Source of the DNA: Ramlibacter albus
Lineage (GTDB): Bacteria; Pseudomonadota; Gammaproteobacteria; Burkholderiales; Burkholderiaceae_C
Reading direction: 5' to 3'
DNA: 64,000 bases
Assembly (NCBI RefSeq): GCF_014297445.1
Contig: NZ_JACORU010000009.1
Coordinates: forward strand, 62,001-126,000
Positions 42,480 to 51,523 of this stretch are shown in pieces. Under the pieces are notes generated by a model, which was given only the letters and a program-made list of their open reading frames with translations, searched no databases and was not told the DNA's origin. Every line of letters begins with the position of its first letter. Within the stretch, counting starts at the first letter, position 1. The position numbers and the translations under genes were made by a program.

Positions 42480-43271
42480 ATGGACATCACGGATACCCTG
42501 CTGGTCGAGGTGAAGGACCGCGTCGCGACGCTGACGCTGAACCGGCCGCAGGTGCTCAACGCGATCAACCACCAGCAGCGGCAGAACCTCGAGACGGCTT
42601 TCAAGGCCCTCGATGCGGACGAGGACGTGCGCGCCATCGTCATCCGCGGCAACGGCCGCGCCTTCTGCGCCGGGCAGGACCAGAAGGAAAGCGCGGCGAT
42701 GGACGCGCAAGGCGCGAGCCGCCGTATCGAGGGCTATGCGTCGCTTTACACCACGATGCGCAAGGTGTCCAAGCCGATCATCTCGCGCGTGCACGGATTC
42801 TCGACCGGTGCAGGGCTGCAGATCCCCTTGCTGTCGGACCTGCGCATCGCCACCGACGACGCGAAGTTCGGCATGACGGAGCTGAACGTCGGCTCCGCGG
42901 CCATCATGGGCAGCGCGTTCCTGTTGCCCTTGATCGGCGAGGCGAACATGCGAAGGCTGGTGCTGCTGTCCGACTTCATTTCGGCGGCGCAGGCGCGTGA
43001 GATGAACCTCGTGCACGAAGTCTGGCCGGCGGACGCCATCGACGGCCGCATCGCAGAGATCACCTCGGGCCTCGCCAAGCGTGCGCCGCTGGGCGTTGCG
43101 CTGACGAAGGAGTGGTGGCGCGTCCTCGGCGACGATGTCTTCAACGCCGCAATGGACCACGCGCGGCAGGCGCACGCGCGCAATTTCGCGGCGGGCGGGC
43201 TGTCGGCGGGTGCGAAGAACTTCGTGGCGCGCGAGAAGGACGCGAACCCGGCGCGGCACGAAGCGCCGTGA
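42480..43271 (+). CDS. Enoyl-CoA hydratase/isomerase family protein
   Basis: 263 residues. AFCAGQDQKES and FSTGAGLQIPLLSDL form the oxyanion segment; the first hydratase Glu is Gln (GLQIPL) but the second Glu is kept (FGMTELNVG). One-glutamate members include other crotonase reactions. Directly follows the MmgE/PrpD gene. Stop lies seven bases before the convergent FGGY kinase stop. Confidence 0.9.
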   Translation: MDITDTLLVEVKDRVATLTLNRPQVLNAINHQQRQNLETAFKALDADEDVRAIVIRGNGRAFCAGQDQKESAAMDAQGASRRIEGYASLYTTMRKVSKPIISRVHGFSTGAGLQIPLLSDLRIATDDAKFGMTELNVGSAAIMGSAFLLPLIGEANMRRLVLLSDFISAAQAREMNLVHEVWPADAIDGRIAEITSGLAKRAPLGVALTKEWWRVLGDDVFNAAMDHARQAHARNFAAGGLSAGAKNFVAREKDANPARHEAP

Positions 43272-43278
43272 TCCCGCG

Positions 43279-44889
43279 TCAGCGGATTTCGCGCCCCACG
43301 CCCTGCAGCCGCATGAACGCGCGATAGCGCGCCTCATGCAGCGCCGCGATCGCGCCTTGCGCGGGCTCGTAGGTGCGGCCCACGTGCGACATGCCGGCCA
43401 TCGCCGAGGCGACATCCGGCGCGAGCCCCCCGGCCACGGCGCCGAGCATGGCCGCGCCCAGCAGCACGGGCTCCTCGGCCTGCGTCGCGAGCACCGGTTT
43501 GGCCGTCACGTCGGCCAGCAGCTGGCGCACGAGGTCTGCGCGGCCCGCGCCGCCGCTGATGACCACGCGATCGACCGGGGCGCCGGCTTCGGCCTGGGTT
43601 TCGATGATCTGCCGCAGCCCGCAGCCGATGCCGCACAAGCCCGCGACGTAGAGCGCGACGAGGCTGTCGAGCCCGCTTTCCATGTCGAGGCCGGCGATGA
43701 TCGCGCGCGCCTGCGGGTCGGCGAAGGGAGCGCGGTTGCCGAGGAATTCGGGCACGACGTGCAGGCCGCCCAGCAGCTGGACCGTCTGCGAAAGGCCGCC
43801 GCTGCGCTGCACGGCCAGCGCGCCCAGCATCTCCGGCACCGTCTGGCCGGCTGCCTCGGCGCGCGACCGCGCCTCGGCCGCGGCCGGATGCATCGCCACC
43901 AGCCGGTCGATCGCGGCGCCGGCGGCCGACTGGCCGCCCTCGTTGAGCCACAGGTCGGGCACCATCGCCGAGAAGTAAGGGCCCCACACGCCCGGCACGA
44001 ACACCGGCTCCCGCGTGCTGGTCATCGTGCAGGAGGAAGTGCCGAACACATACGCCATGCACGCCGTCGCGCCGCCGCCGGCCCCGACGGTGCCGATGCC
44101 CCCCGCGTGCGCGTCGATCAGCCCCGCGGCCACCGGCGTGCCCGCACGCAAGCCCAGCTCGCGCGCGGCCTGCGGCGTGAGGCCTTCGCCCAGCGGCGTG
44201 CCCGGGTCCACCACGTTGGCCCCGATCCGCGAGAAGCCTTCCTCGGCGAGCACGCCCAGGCCCACTTCGCGAAAGTAGCTCGCGTCCCAGCGCCGCTCGT
44301 GCGCGAGGTAGGTCCACTTGCACGTGACCGTGCAGGTCGAGCGCGCGAGATCGCCCGTGGCGCGCCACGTGAGGAAGTCGGCGAGGTCGAAGAACTGCCA
44401 GGCCGCATCGAACTGCGCGCGCCGGTTCTCCAGCAGCCACACCAGCTTGGGCGTCTCCATCTCGGGCGAGATGCGGCCGCCGACGTACTTCAGCACGGGG
44501 TGCGCGGTGGCGTTGATTCGCTCGGCCTGCGCAACCGCGCGGTGGTCCATCCACACGACGATGTTGCGTTCGTCATCGCCCGAGGGGCCGACGGCCAGCG
44601 GCCGGCCGCCCTCGCCGACCACCACGAGCGAACACGTCGCGTCGAAGCCGAGGCCCACCACCTCGTGGGCGCCGACCGCGGCCTGCGCCAGCGCCCGCTG
44701 CACCGCCGCGCACACCGCGCGCCAGATGTCGTTGCCCGACTGCTCCACGATCGAGCCCGGCTCGTGGAACAGCGCGATGTCGTGCTTCGCCGACGCCAGC
44801 ATGCGGCCCGCCGCATCGAAGACGCCGGCGCGCGCGCTGGCGGTGCCGACGTCGACGCCGATGACGTAGCCTGGTTTCGAAGGAGCCAT
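43279..44889 (-). CDS. FGGY family carbohydrate kinase (D-ribulokinase-like)
   Basis: 536 residues. IGVDVGTASARAGVFD is the N-terminal phosphate loop of the ribulokinase-like branch; WMDHRAVAQAERIN, GLIDAHAGGIGTVGAGGG and VISGGAGRADLVRQLLADV follow. It phosphorylates a sugar or polyol ketose using ATP. Start at 44889 overlaps the SDR stop by one base (TGATG). Last gene of the seven-gene sulfatase operon. Confidence 0.93.
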   Translation of the reverse strand: MAPSKPGYVIGVDVGTASARAGVFDAAGRMLASAKHDIALFHEPGSIVEQSGNDIWRAVCAAVQRALAQAAVGAHEVVGLGFDATCSLVVVGEGGRPLAVGPSGDDERNIVVWMDHRAVAQAERINATAHPVLKYVGGRISPEMETPKLVWLLENRRAQFDAAWQFFDLADFLTWRATGDLARSTCTVTCKWTYLAHERRWDASYFREVGLGVLAEEGFSRIGANVVDPGTPLGEGLTPQAARELGLRAGTPVAAGLIDAHAGGIGTVGAGGGATACMAYVFGTSSCTMTSTREPVFVPGVWGPYFSAMVPDLWLNEGGQSAAGAAIDRLVAMHPAAAEARSRAEAAGQTVPEMLGALAVQRSGGLSQTVQLLGGLHVVPEFLGNRAPFADPQARAIIAGLDMESGLDSLVALYVAGLCGIGCGLRQIIETQAEAGAPVDRVVISGGAGRADLVRQLLADVTAKPVLATQAEEPVLLGAAMLGAVAGGLAPDVASAMAGMSHVGRTYEPAQGAIAALHEARYRAFMRLQGVGREIR

Positions 44890-45617
44890 CAGAGGTCGAC
44901 GCTGTTGGGAAGGATCACGAGGTCGCGGATCGTCACGTTGCGCGGCCGCGTCAGCATGAACAGCACCGCCTCGGCCACTTCGTTCGGCTGCATCAGGCTG
45001 CCGTTGGCCAGCGCCTCGTCCATCTTCGCCTTCGGCCAGTCGTCCAGCAGCGCGGTGACCACCGGCCCCGGCAGCACCGCGCCCACGCGCACGCCGTGCT
45101 TCGCGAGCTGGCGCCGCGTGGTGTGCACGAAGGCCTGCACCGCGAACTTCGACGCGGTGTAGACCGGCTCCCACACCACCGGCACCACGCCCGCGACGGA
45201 ACTGGTGAAGAGGATGTCGCCCGTCTTCTGCGCCACCATGTGCGGGATGACCGCATGCACCGACCGGAACGCGGCGTTCACGTTCAGGTTGAGCATGCGG
45301 TCCCACGCGTCGGGGTCGCCCTCGGTGACGTCGCCGCCGATGTAGGCGCCCGCGTTGGCGTGGAAGATGTGCAGCCCGCCGGCGAGCTGCAGGATGCGCG
45401 GCAGCATCGTCTTCACCTCGCCGGGCTGCAGCAGGTCCACCACCAGCGGGAACGCGTCCGGGCCCAGCTCGGCGCACAGCCGCTCCAGCCGGTCGTGCGC
45501 GCGGTCCACCAGCACGACCTTCGCGCCTTCGGCCAGCAGCGCGCGCGCGCACGCCAGGCCGATGCCGGAGGCGGCCCCCGTGACGGCCGCCACCTTGCCC
45601 TTCATTGCCTGCGCCAT
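44889..45617 (-). CDS. SDR family oxidoreductase
   Basis: 242 residues. [32 protein letters not shown], Ser in LFTSSVAGV and Tyr/Lys in PVYTASKFA complete the classical SDR active site. It could oxidise a polyol to the ketose that the adjacent FGGY kinase phosphorylates. One base separates it from the binding-protein stop. Confidence 0.92.
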   Translation of the reverse strand: MAQAMKGKVAAVTGAASGIGLACARALLAEGAKVVLVDRAHDRLERLCAELGPDAFPLVVDLLQPGEVKTMLPRILQLAGGLHIFHANAGAYIGGDVTEGDPDAWDRMLNLNVNAAFRSVHAVIPHMVAQKTGDILFTSSVAGVVPVVWEPVYTASKFAVQAFVHTTRRQLAKHGVRVGAVLPGPVVTALLDDWPKAKMDEALANGSLMQPNEVAEAVLFMLTRPRNVTIRDLVILPNSVDL

Positions 45618-45618
45618 G

Positions 45619-46653
45619 TTATTTGCGCAGCTTCTTCGCCGCCTCGAGGATCGGCAGGCCCGCCGCGACGGCGCCCTTGAGGTCCGGCACCTTGTCGTAG
45701 GCGCCGCCGGCCACGAACACCTGCGCCGTCTCGGTCAACGCTTTCTCGGTCGCGCCCTGGCGCGCGTCGGCCAGGGCCTGGTCGAGCGTCTGGTAGTCGC
45801 GGTAGGCGAGCGTGTAGCGCGCCTTCTTCTCGTCGCCGTCGATGCCGGCGTCCTTGTAGTAGTCGAGCAGCATGGCCACCGCCTTCTCGCGGTCCTTCAT
45901 GATCAGCTCGCTCGCGCGGAAGCCCGCCTCGACGAACGCGGCCGCCGCGGCGGGGTTCTCGGTGGCGAACTTCTTCGTGACGATCCACGGGTCGATCACG
46001 GACGTGCCCGCGATCGCGCCGTCGCACACCACCTCGAAATTCGCCTTGTCGTTCACCAGGTCGATGTCCGGCGACGAGTCCGTGGTGCCCGCGGCCACTT
46101 CGCCCGAGCGCAGCGACTGGCGCGTCACCGGCGGCTCCAGCGGCACCACCTTCATCTTCGTCGGGTCCACCTTGAAGTGCTTCGCGCACGCGAAGAGCAC
46201 CTGGCTCCACGTGCTGTTGGGCACCGAGCCGATCTTGCCCGTGGCCAGCACCTGCGCGGGGCTGGAGCCCTTGATGGCGTCCTTGCGCATGATGAGCTTG
46301 ATGTTGCGGTCTTCCTTCATCATCGTGCCCACCGGCGTCAGGCCGAACTTCGCCCAGCCGGTGATGGCCGGCGGCGAGCCGATCCAGCCGCCCTGCCAGT
46401 CGCCCGCCGCGCCCGACGCGAGCGCCGCGCCGCCGTTGGGGAAGTACTTGATCGTCACGTCCAGCCCGTTGTTCGCGAAGTAGTTCAGCTTCTTGGCCAG
46501 CCACAGCGGAAAGCCGCCCTCGTTGGACTGGCTGATGGCCACCATCTTCACCGGCGCCGCGCCCTGCGCCTGCGCGAGCGCCGGCCATGCGCTCGCGGTG
46601 ATGCCTGCGATGGCCAGCGCCGAGGCCGCCACCCGTCTTGCCAACTTCGTCAT
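45619..46653 (-). CDS. ABC transporter substrate-binding protein (NMT1/SsuA/TauA-like)
   Basis: 344 residues. Signal [28 protein letters not shown], then [30 protein letters not shown] and the segment [15 protein letters not shown] typical of the nitrate/taurine/sulfonate binding family. The gene follows the ABC ATPase by 44 bp. Ligand unknown; the sulfatase context suggests a sulfo- or sulfated compound. Confidence 0.92.
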   Translation of the reverse strand: MTKLARRVAASALAIAGITASAWPALAQAQGAAPVKMVAISQSNEGGFPLWLAKKLNYFANNGLDVTIKYFPNGGAALASGAAGDWQGGWIGSPPAITGWAKFGLTPVGTMMKEDRNIKLIMRKDAIKGSSPAQVLATGKIGSVPNSTWSQVLFACAKHFKVDPTKMKVVPLEPPVTRQSLRSGEVAAGTTDSSPDIDLVNDKANFEVVCDGAIAGTSVIDPWIVTKKFATENPAAAAAFVEAGFRASELIMKDREKAVAMLLDYYKDAGIDGDEKKARYTLAYRDYQTLDQALADARQGATEKALTETAQVFVAGGAYDKVPDLKGAVAAGLPILEAAKKLRK

Positions 46654-46697
46654 GACTTGTCTCCTTCGGTTGATGAAATGCCGGCCGTGCGCCGGCC

Positions 46698-47495
46698 CTA
46701 GTGCCGCACGATCTCGCCGCGAAGCAGCTCCCAGATTTCGCGCTTGACCTGCATGAAACCGGCGTGTTCCCCCGCCTGCTCGATGTCCAGGCCGCGCCAG
46801 GCGGCATCGCGCGGTATCGCGATCTCGCGCAGGATGCGACCCGGCCCCCTGGACATGACGACGACGCGGTCGCTCAGGTAGACCGCCTCCTCGACGCTGT
46901 GCGTGATGAAGAGCACCGTGTAGTGCAGCTCGCGCTGCAGGCGCGACACCTCCTCCTGCAGCACCGTGCGCGTCTGCGCGTCCAGCGCGCCGAAGGGCTC
47001 GTCCATCAGCAGGATCTCGGGCCGCACCGCCATCGCGCGCGCGATGGCCACGCGCTGCTGCATGCCGCCGGACAGCTCGTGCGGGAAGGCGTCGCGAAAG
47101 CGCTCCAGGCCCATGAGGCGCAGCAGCTCGCCGATACGCTGCTCGCATTCGGCGCGCGGCGTGCCGGCCACGCGCAGGCCGAAGCCGATGTTCTGCGCCA
47201 CCGTCTCCGACGGGAACAGCGCGAAGCGCTGGAACACCACCGTGCGCTTCGGCCCGGCGGGGCCCGCCGGGCGGCCATCCACCAGCACGTCCCCGCTCGT
47301 GGGCGCCTCCAGCCCCGCGGCGATCATCATCAGCGTCGACTTGCCGCAGCCCGATGGGCCGACGACCGAGACGAACTCGCCCTTGGCGACGGCCAGGTCG
47401 CAGCGCTCGAGCGCGGCGGTCTGCCCGCCGCGCGCGTGGAAGGTCTTCGAAACCCCCCGGATTTCCATCTTGTTCGTGGTCATGGCGGTTGTCAT
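46698..47495 (-). CDS. ABC transporter ATP-binding protein (SsuB/TauB-like)
   Basis: 265 residues. Walker A VGPSGCGKST, signature LSGGMQQR, Walker B ILLMDEPFGALD and the switch His in LFITHSVEEAVYL are all intact. ATG at 47495 overlaps the permease stop (ATGA); an internal ATG at 47483 is also possible. Energises the two adjacent permeases. Confidence 0.95.
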   Translation of the reverse strand: MTTAMTTNKMEIRGVSKTFHARGGQTAALERCDLAVAKGEFVSVVGPSGCGKSTLMMIAAGLEAPTSGDVLVDGRPAGPAGPKRTVVFQRFALFPSETVAQNIGFGLRVAGTPRAECEQRIGELLRLMGLERFRDAFPHELSGGMQQRVAIARAMAVRPEILLMDEPFGALDAQTRTVLQEEVSRLQRELHYTVLFITHSVEEAVYLSDRVVVMSRGPGRILREIAIPRDAAWRGLDIEQAGEHAGFMQVKREIWELLRGEIVRH

Positions 47496-48316
47496 TCGAG
47501 CGGCCGGGCCGGCGGCGGTTGCCAGGGCAGTGCGAGCCGCTGCAGGCGCTGCAGCGCGGCGTCGATGAGCACGCCGAGCACGCCGATGCTGATCATCCCC
47601 ACGAGGATCGTGGCGGCGGAGTCGTTGATCTGGCCCTGCGAGATGAGGAAGCCCAGGCCCTGCTTGCCCACGACCAGTTCGGCGCCCACCAGCGCCATCC
47701 AGCCGTTGCCGAAGGCGATGCGCACGCCCGTGAAGACCGTGGGCGCGGCCACCGGCAGCACGACGCGGCCCAGCGTCGTCATCGACCGCGTGCCCAGCAT
47801 GCGGGCGGCGCGCACGAGGATCGTGTCGACCTGCGCCACCGCCAGCTGCGTGTTGATGATGCAGGCGGGGAAGGCCGCGATGAAGACGATCAGCGCCTGC
47901 GTCACGGTCGAAGCGCCGAACCACAGCACCGCGATCGGCACCCACGCGAACGGCGGGATGTAGCGCAGCAGCTCGAACACCGGCGTGACCACGGCGCGCA
48001 GCGGCGGCAGCCACGCGAGCGCGATGCCCAGCGGCAGGCCCAGCGCGAGCGCGCCAAACACCCCCAGGCCCCAGCGCTGCAGCGACACCGCCGCATGGCC
48101 CACCAGCGTGGCGCCGCTGAAAGGCTCCGCCAGCAGCGAGCCGAAGCGCGCCACCACGTCGGGCGGCGACGGCAGCACGCGCGGCGGCACCAGCCCCGGG
48201 ATCGCGGTGGCCACCCACCACGCAAGCAGCAGCACGCCCAGCGCGCAGGCACCCCACAGCGTGGCTTCGTGCAGCGGCCGCGGCGGGCGCTGGGGTGATT
48301 CAACAGGTGTTGCCAT
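47492..48316 (-). CDS. ABC transporter permease (SsuC/TauC-like), second permease
   Basis: 274 residues with about six helices. The EAA-type loop is ARMLGTRSMTTLGRVVLPVAAPTVFTGVRIAFGNGW. N-terminal extension is short and Pro-rich. An alternative GTG at 48328 would overlap the upstream stop as GTGA. Together with the preceding permease gene it probably forms a heterodimeric channel. Confidence 0.93.
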   Translation of the reverse strand: MATPVESPQRPPRPLHEATLWGACALGVLLLAWWVATAIPGLVPPRVLPSPPDVVARFGSLLAEPFSGATLVGHAAVSLQRWGLGVFGALALGLPLGIALAWLPPLRAVVTPVFELLRYIPPFAWVPIAVLWFGASTVTQALIVFIAAFPACIINTQLAVAQVDTILVRAARMLGTRSMTTLGRVVLPVAAPTVFTGVRIAFGNGWMALVGAELVVGKQGLGFLISQGQINDSAATILVGMISIGVLGVLIDAALQRLQRLALPWQPPPARPLE

Positions 48317-48324
48317 GGCCCCGT

Positions 48325-49191
48325 TCACGACTGCGCCCCGGCGGCGGCCCACGGCGCGACCCAGCGGGTCAGCAACTGCATGCCGATGGAGAACAGCGCG
48401 CCGAGCACGCCGATGATGGCCATGGCCACGAGCAGGATGCCGACCTCGAGCGTGCGCGATGCGTTGACCGCGATGTAGCCCAGGCCCGCGCTGGCGGCCA
48501 GCAGCTCCGCGGCCACGAGCGTGGTCCATGCATTGCCCAGCGCGATGCGCGCGCCGGCCACGAGCGTGGGCAGCGCCGTGCGGCAGACCACGCGCGTGAG
48601 CACCTGCATGTCGCTCGCGCCGAGCGTGGTGGCGGCGCGCACGAGCAGGTTGTCGATGGAATAGACGGCCTGCATCGAGTTGAGCACCCACGGAACGATG
48701 GCCGCGATGAACACGACGAAGATGCGCGCGGAGTCGCCGATGCCCAGCCACAAAATGGCCAGCGGGATCCACGCGAGCGGCGGCACCGGCCGCAGCAGCT
48801 GGAACACCGGGAAGGCGATCCAGCGCACGCGCTTCCACCAGCCCATCGCGATGCCCAGGGGCAGGCCGATGGCGCCGGCCAGCAGCCAGCCGCCCGCGAC
48901 GATGCGCAGGCTGGCGCCGACGTGCTCGCCCAGCGAGCTGCCCAGGTAAGGCCGCGACCACAGCCGCACGAAAGCGTCCCACACCTCCCGCGGCGGCGGC
49001 AGGAAGAGCTGCGGCACCCAGCCGCCCTCGCGCGTCGCGAACCACCACAGCCCGAACATCGCGCCCAGCGACGCGCACGCGATCAGCAGCCACTGCCGGC
49101 GCCCCGGCTCGCGCCGCCAGAACGGCAGCGTCTCGTCGGCGCCTTCCGCGGGGCCGAAGAAACGCAGGGCGGATCGCGTCGCGGGCGCCAT
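48325..49191 (-). CDS. ABC transporter permease (SsuC/TauC-like), first permease
   Basis: 288 residues. The EAA-type loop ATTLGASDMQVLTRVVCRTALPTLVAGARIALGNAW is conserved. It is clearly homologous to the next permease (shared RIAxGNxW and LxPVPPLAWIPxAxLW-like stretch), pointing to an internal gene duplication. Starts one base after the sulfatase stop. Confidence 0.93.
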   Translation of the reverse strand: MAPATRSALRFFGPAEGADETLPFWRREPGRRQWLLIACASLGAMFGLWWFATREGGWVPQLFLPPPREVWDAFVRLWSRPYLGSSLGEHVGASLRIVAGGWLLAGAIGLPLGIAMGWWKRVRWIAFPVFQLLRPVPPLAWIPLAILWLGIGDSARIFVVFIAAIVPWVLNSMQAVYSIDNLLVRAATTLGASDMQVLTRVVCRTALPTLVAGARIALGNAWTTLVAAELLAASAGLGYIAVNASRTLEVGILLVAMAIIGVLGALFSIGMQLLTRWVAPWAAAGAQS

Positions 49192-49192
49192 G

Positions 49193-51439
49193 TCAGTCCA
49201 TCGGCTGGTGGTCGACCGGGTGCTGCATCGGCTCCAGCTCGATCTCGACCCGCTCGAGCGCGCCCGGCGTGAAGGCGAATTCGTCGCTGTACGCGTCGCT
49301 CACCCGCGACAGCGAGTCGCGGCCCACGTCGAGCGCGGACCACGAGATGAACCAGCGCGCGCTGCGCGGGATGACGCCCTCGCCGACCTGCTTGCCGTCG
49401 ACGAACACGCGCCCGACGCCCTGGTAGTCGGCCGTGCGCTCGAAGGCGAACTCCAGCGTGCGCGATTGCGCCGTCACGGCGCCGGCCGCGCTCTCGATGC
49501 GAAAGGGTGTGCCCTCGTGGTTGTATTCGAAGCAGAGGCGCCCACCCTGCACGTACATCGTGAAGCCGCCGCTCAGGTCGCCCAGCGACACCAGCACGCC
49601 CTGGGGCGCCTGCGCGATGTCGGCCAGGCGCGCCGTGATACGGAAGGACCGGTTGATGACCAGCGGCGCCGCGCCGCTGGGGATGCGCGCCATGCCCGGG
49701 TACAGCACGAGCCGCGTGCGCAGCCTGGGCGAGCCGTGGCTCTGGTACTTGACCGCGCGCTCGGGAAAGCCGCGGTCGTCCAGCGGCAGCACGCCGAAGC
49801 GGCCGGCCTCGGCCCACCAGCGGCCCACCAGCTCCTTCAGCTTCTCCGGGTGCTTCGCCGCGAGGTCGTTGCACTCCGAGAAGTCCTCGTCGAGATTGAA
49901 CAGCTCCCACGTGTCCTGGTCGTAGCTGTTGCCGCGCTGGTGGAACGACACGGCCTTCCAGCCGTCATGCCAGATCGCGCGGTGCGTGAACATCTCGAAG
50001 TACTGCGTCTGCCGGCGCGTGGGCGCCGCGGCATCCTCGAACGAGTAGCGCATGCTCACGCCGTGCACCGGCATCTGCGGCACGCCGTTGTAGACCTGCG
50101 GCGGCTGGATGCCGGCCAGGTCCAGCAGCGTCGGCGCGATGTCGATGACGTGGTGGAACTGCTGGCGCACGCCCCCGCGCGCCTTCAGGCCGTCGCGCCA
50201 CGACACGATCAGCGGCGCGCGCACGCCGCCGGCATGCGTGTTCTGCTTGTAGCGGCGCAGCGGCGTGTTGCCCACCTGCGCCCAGCCCTGCGGGTAGTTG
50301 GTCTGGCTGCGCGGCCCGCCGATCTGCTCCAGGCGCGCGAGGTTGTACGCGAGGTCGGGCTGGTTGCCGTTCTCGTAGGCGACGATGTTGGTCGTGCCCC
50401 CCGCGCCGCCCTCCTGGCTGGCGCCGTTGTCGGCGAGGATGACGAAGATCGTGTTGTCGAACTTGCCGATCTCCTTGAGGTAATCGACGAAGCGGCCGAG
50501 CTCGTGGTCGGTGTGGTCCACCATCGCCGCGAACGCCTCCTGCAGGCGCGCGGACACCTTCTTCTCGTCGGCGGACAGGCTGTCCCACGGCTGCACGCCC
50601 GCGTTGCGCGGCGCGAGCGTGGTGCCCGGCGGGATGATGCCCAGCTCCAGCTGGCGCTGGTGGCGCCGCTCGCGCACCACGTCCCAGCCCTCGTCGTAGC
50701 GGCCGCGGTACTTGTCCAGGAAAGCCTGCGGCGCCTGGTGCGGGCAGTGCGCCGCGCCGAACGCGAGGTACGCGAAGAACGGCTTCTCGCCCGACGCCGA
50801 CACCTGGTCGCGCACGAAGCCGATGGCGTGGTCGATGAGGTCCTCGGTGAGGTGGTAGCCCTCCTGCGGCGTCTTCGGCGGGTCGACCCGGTGGTTGTCG
50901 TGCACGAGGTCCGGGTAGAAGTGGTCGGTCAGGGCATCGAGGAAGCCGTAGTAGCGCTCGAAGCCGCGGCCCAGCGGCCACTGGTCGTAGGGGCCGGCGG
51001 CACTGGTCTGGTCGATGGGCGCCACGTGCCACTTGCCGACGCACATCGTGTTGTAGCCGCTGGCGCGCAACATCTCGGCCAGCGTCGCCGCCTGCTTGCT
51101 CACGTGCCCGCGCGTGCCGGGAAAGCCGCTGTCCGCATTGGCCAGGAACGCCATGCCGACGCTGTGGTGGTTGCGGCCGGTGAGCAGCGACGCGCGCGTG
51201 GGCGAGCACAGCGGCGTGACGTGGAAGTTGTTGTAGCGCAGGCCCTCGCTCGCGAGGTGGTCCATCGTGGGCGTGGCGATCTCGGCGCCGTAGCAGCCGA
51301 AGCTGCCGAAGCCCACGTCGTCGTACAGCACGAGCACGATGTTCGGCGCGCCGTCGCGCGGGCGCACCGCGTCGGGCCACCAGGGCGTGGACTCCTGCCA
51401 GGTGGCGCCGATCTTTCCCTTGAATTCGAAGTCGCTCAT
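49193..51439 (-). CDS. Arylsulfatase (formylglycine-dependent)
   Basis: 748 residues. The sulfatase signature PLCSPTRASLLTGRN contains the Cys converted to formylglycine; metal-binding residues are in VLVLYDDVGFGSFG and ILADNGASQEG. No signal peptide is seen, so it appears cytoplasmic, which fits hydrolysis after import by the downstream ABC system. The C-terminal 180 residues form an extra beta domain. ATG at 51439 (MSDFEF); a TTG 24 bases upstream lies within the operator. Confidence 0.94.
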   Translation of the reverse strand: MSDFEFKGKIGATWQESTPWWPDAVRPRDGAPNIVLVLYDDVGFGSFGCYGAEIATPTMDHLASEGLRYNNFHVTPLCSPTRASLLTGRNHHSVGMAFLANADSGFPGTRGHVSKQAATLAEMLRASGYNTMCVGKWHVAPIDQTSAAGPYDQWPLGRGFERYYGFLDALTDHFYPDLVHDNHRVDPPKTPQEGYHLTEDLIDHAIGFVRDQVSASGEKPFFAYLAFGAAHCPHQAPQAFLDKYRGRYDEGWDVVRERRHQRQLELGIIPPGTTLAPRNAGVQPWDSLSADEKKVSARLQEAFAAMVDHTDHELGRFVDYLKEIGKFDNTIFVILADNGASQEGGAGGTTNIVAYENGNQPDLAYNLARLEQIGGPRSQTNYPQGWAQVGNTPLRRYKQNTHAGGVRAPLIVSWRDGLKARGGVRQQFHHVIDIAPTLLDLAGIQPPQVYNGVPQMPVHGVSMRYSFEDAAAPTRRQTQYFEMFTHRAIWHDGWKAVSFHQRGNSYDQDTWELFNLDEDFSECNDLAAKHPEKLKELVGRWWAEAGRFGVLPLDDRGFPERAVKYQSHGSPRLRTRLVLYPGMARIPSGAAPLVINRSFRITARLADIAQAPQGVLVSLGDLSGGFTMYVQGGRLCFEYNHEGTPFRIESAAGAVTAQSRTLEFAFERTADYQGVGRVFVDGKQVGEGVIPRSARWFISWSALDVGRDSLSRVSDAYSDEFAFTPGALERVEIELEPMQHPVDHQPMD

Positions 51440-51449
51440 CGAAATCTTC

Positions 51450-51483
51450 TTGAGTTTGCGCAATCGATTGCGCTAACATTCTA
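51450..51483. promoter_or_regulatory. Shared promoter region and LacI-type operator
   Basis: The perfect 16-bp palindrome GCGCAATCGATTGCGC is at 51458-51473. On the plus strand TTGAGT (51450-51455), 18 bp, TAACAT (51474-51479) could drive the LacI gene, with the operator in the spacer. On the minus strand TAGAAT (51483-51478) would start the sulfatase transcript near 51471, inside the operator. One bound repressor would block both genes. Confidence 0.7.
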
Positions 51484-51523
51484 GGCACACACCCCCGCGC
51501 CGCCCGAGCGCGTTTACCCTTTA

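Noticed and set aside
51440..51463. TTG at 51463 as the sulfatase start
   Set aside because: It lies inside the palindromic operator and adds residues not typical of sulfatases; ATG 51439 begins the conserved protein.
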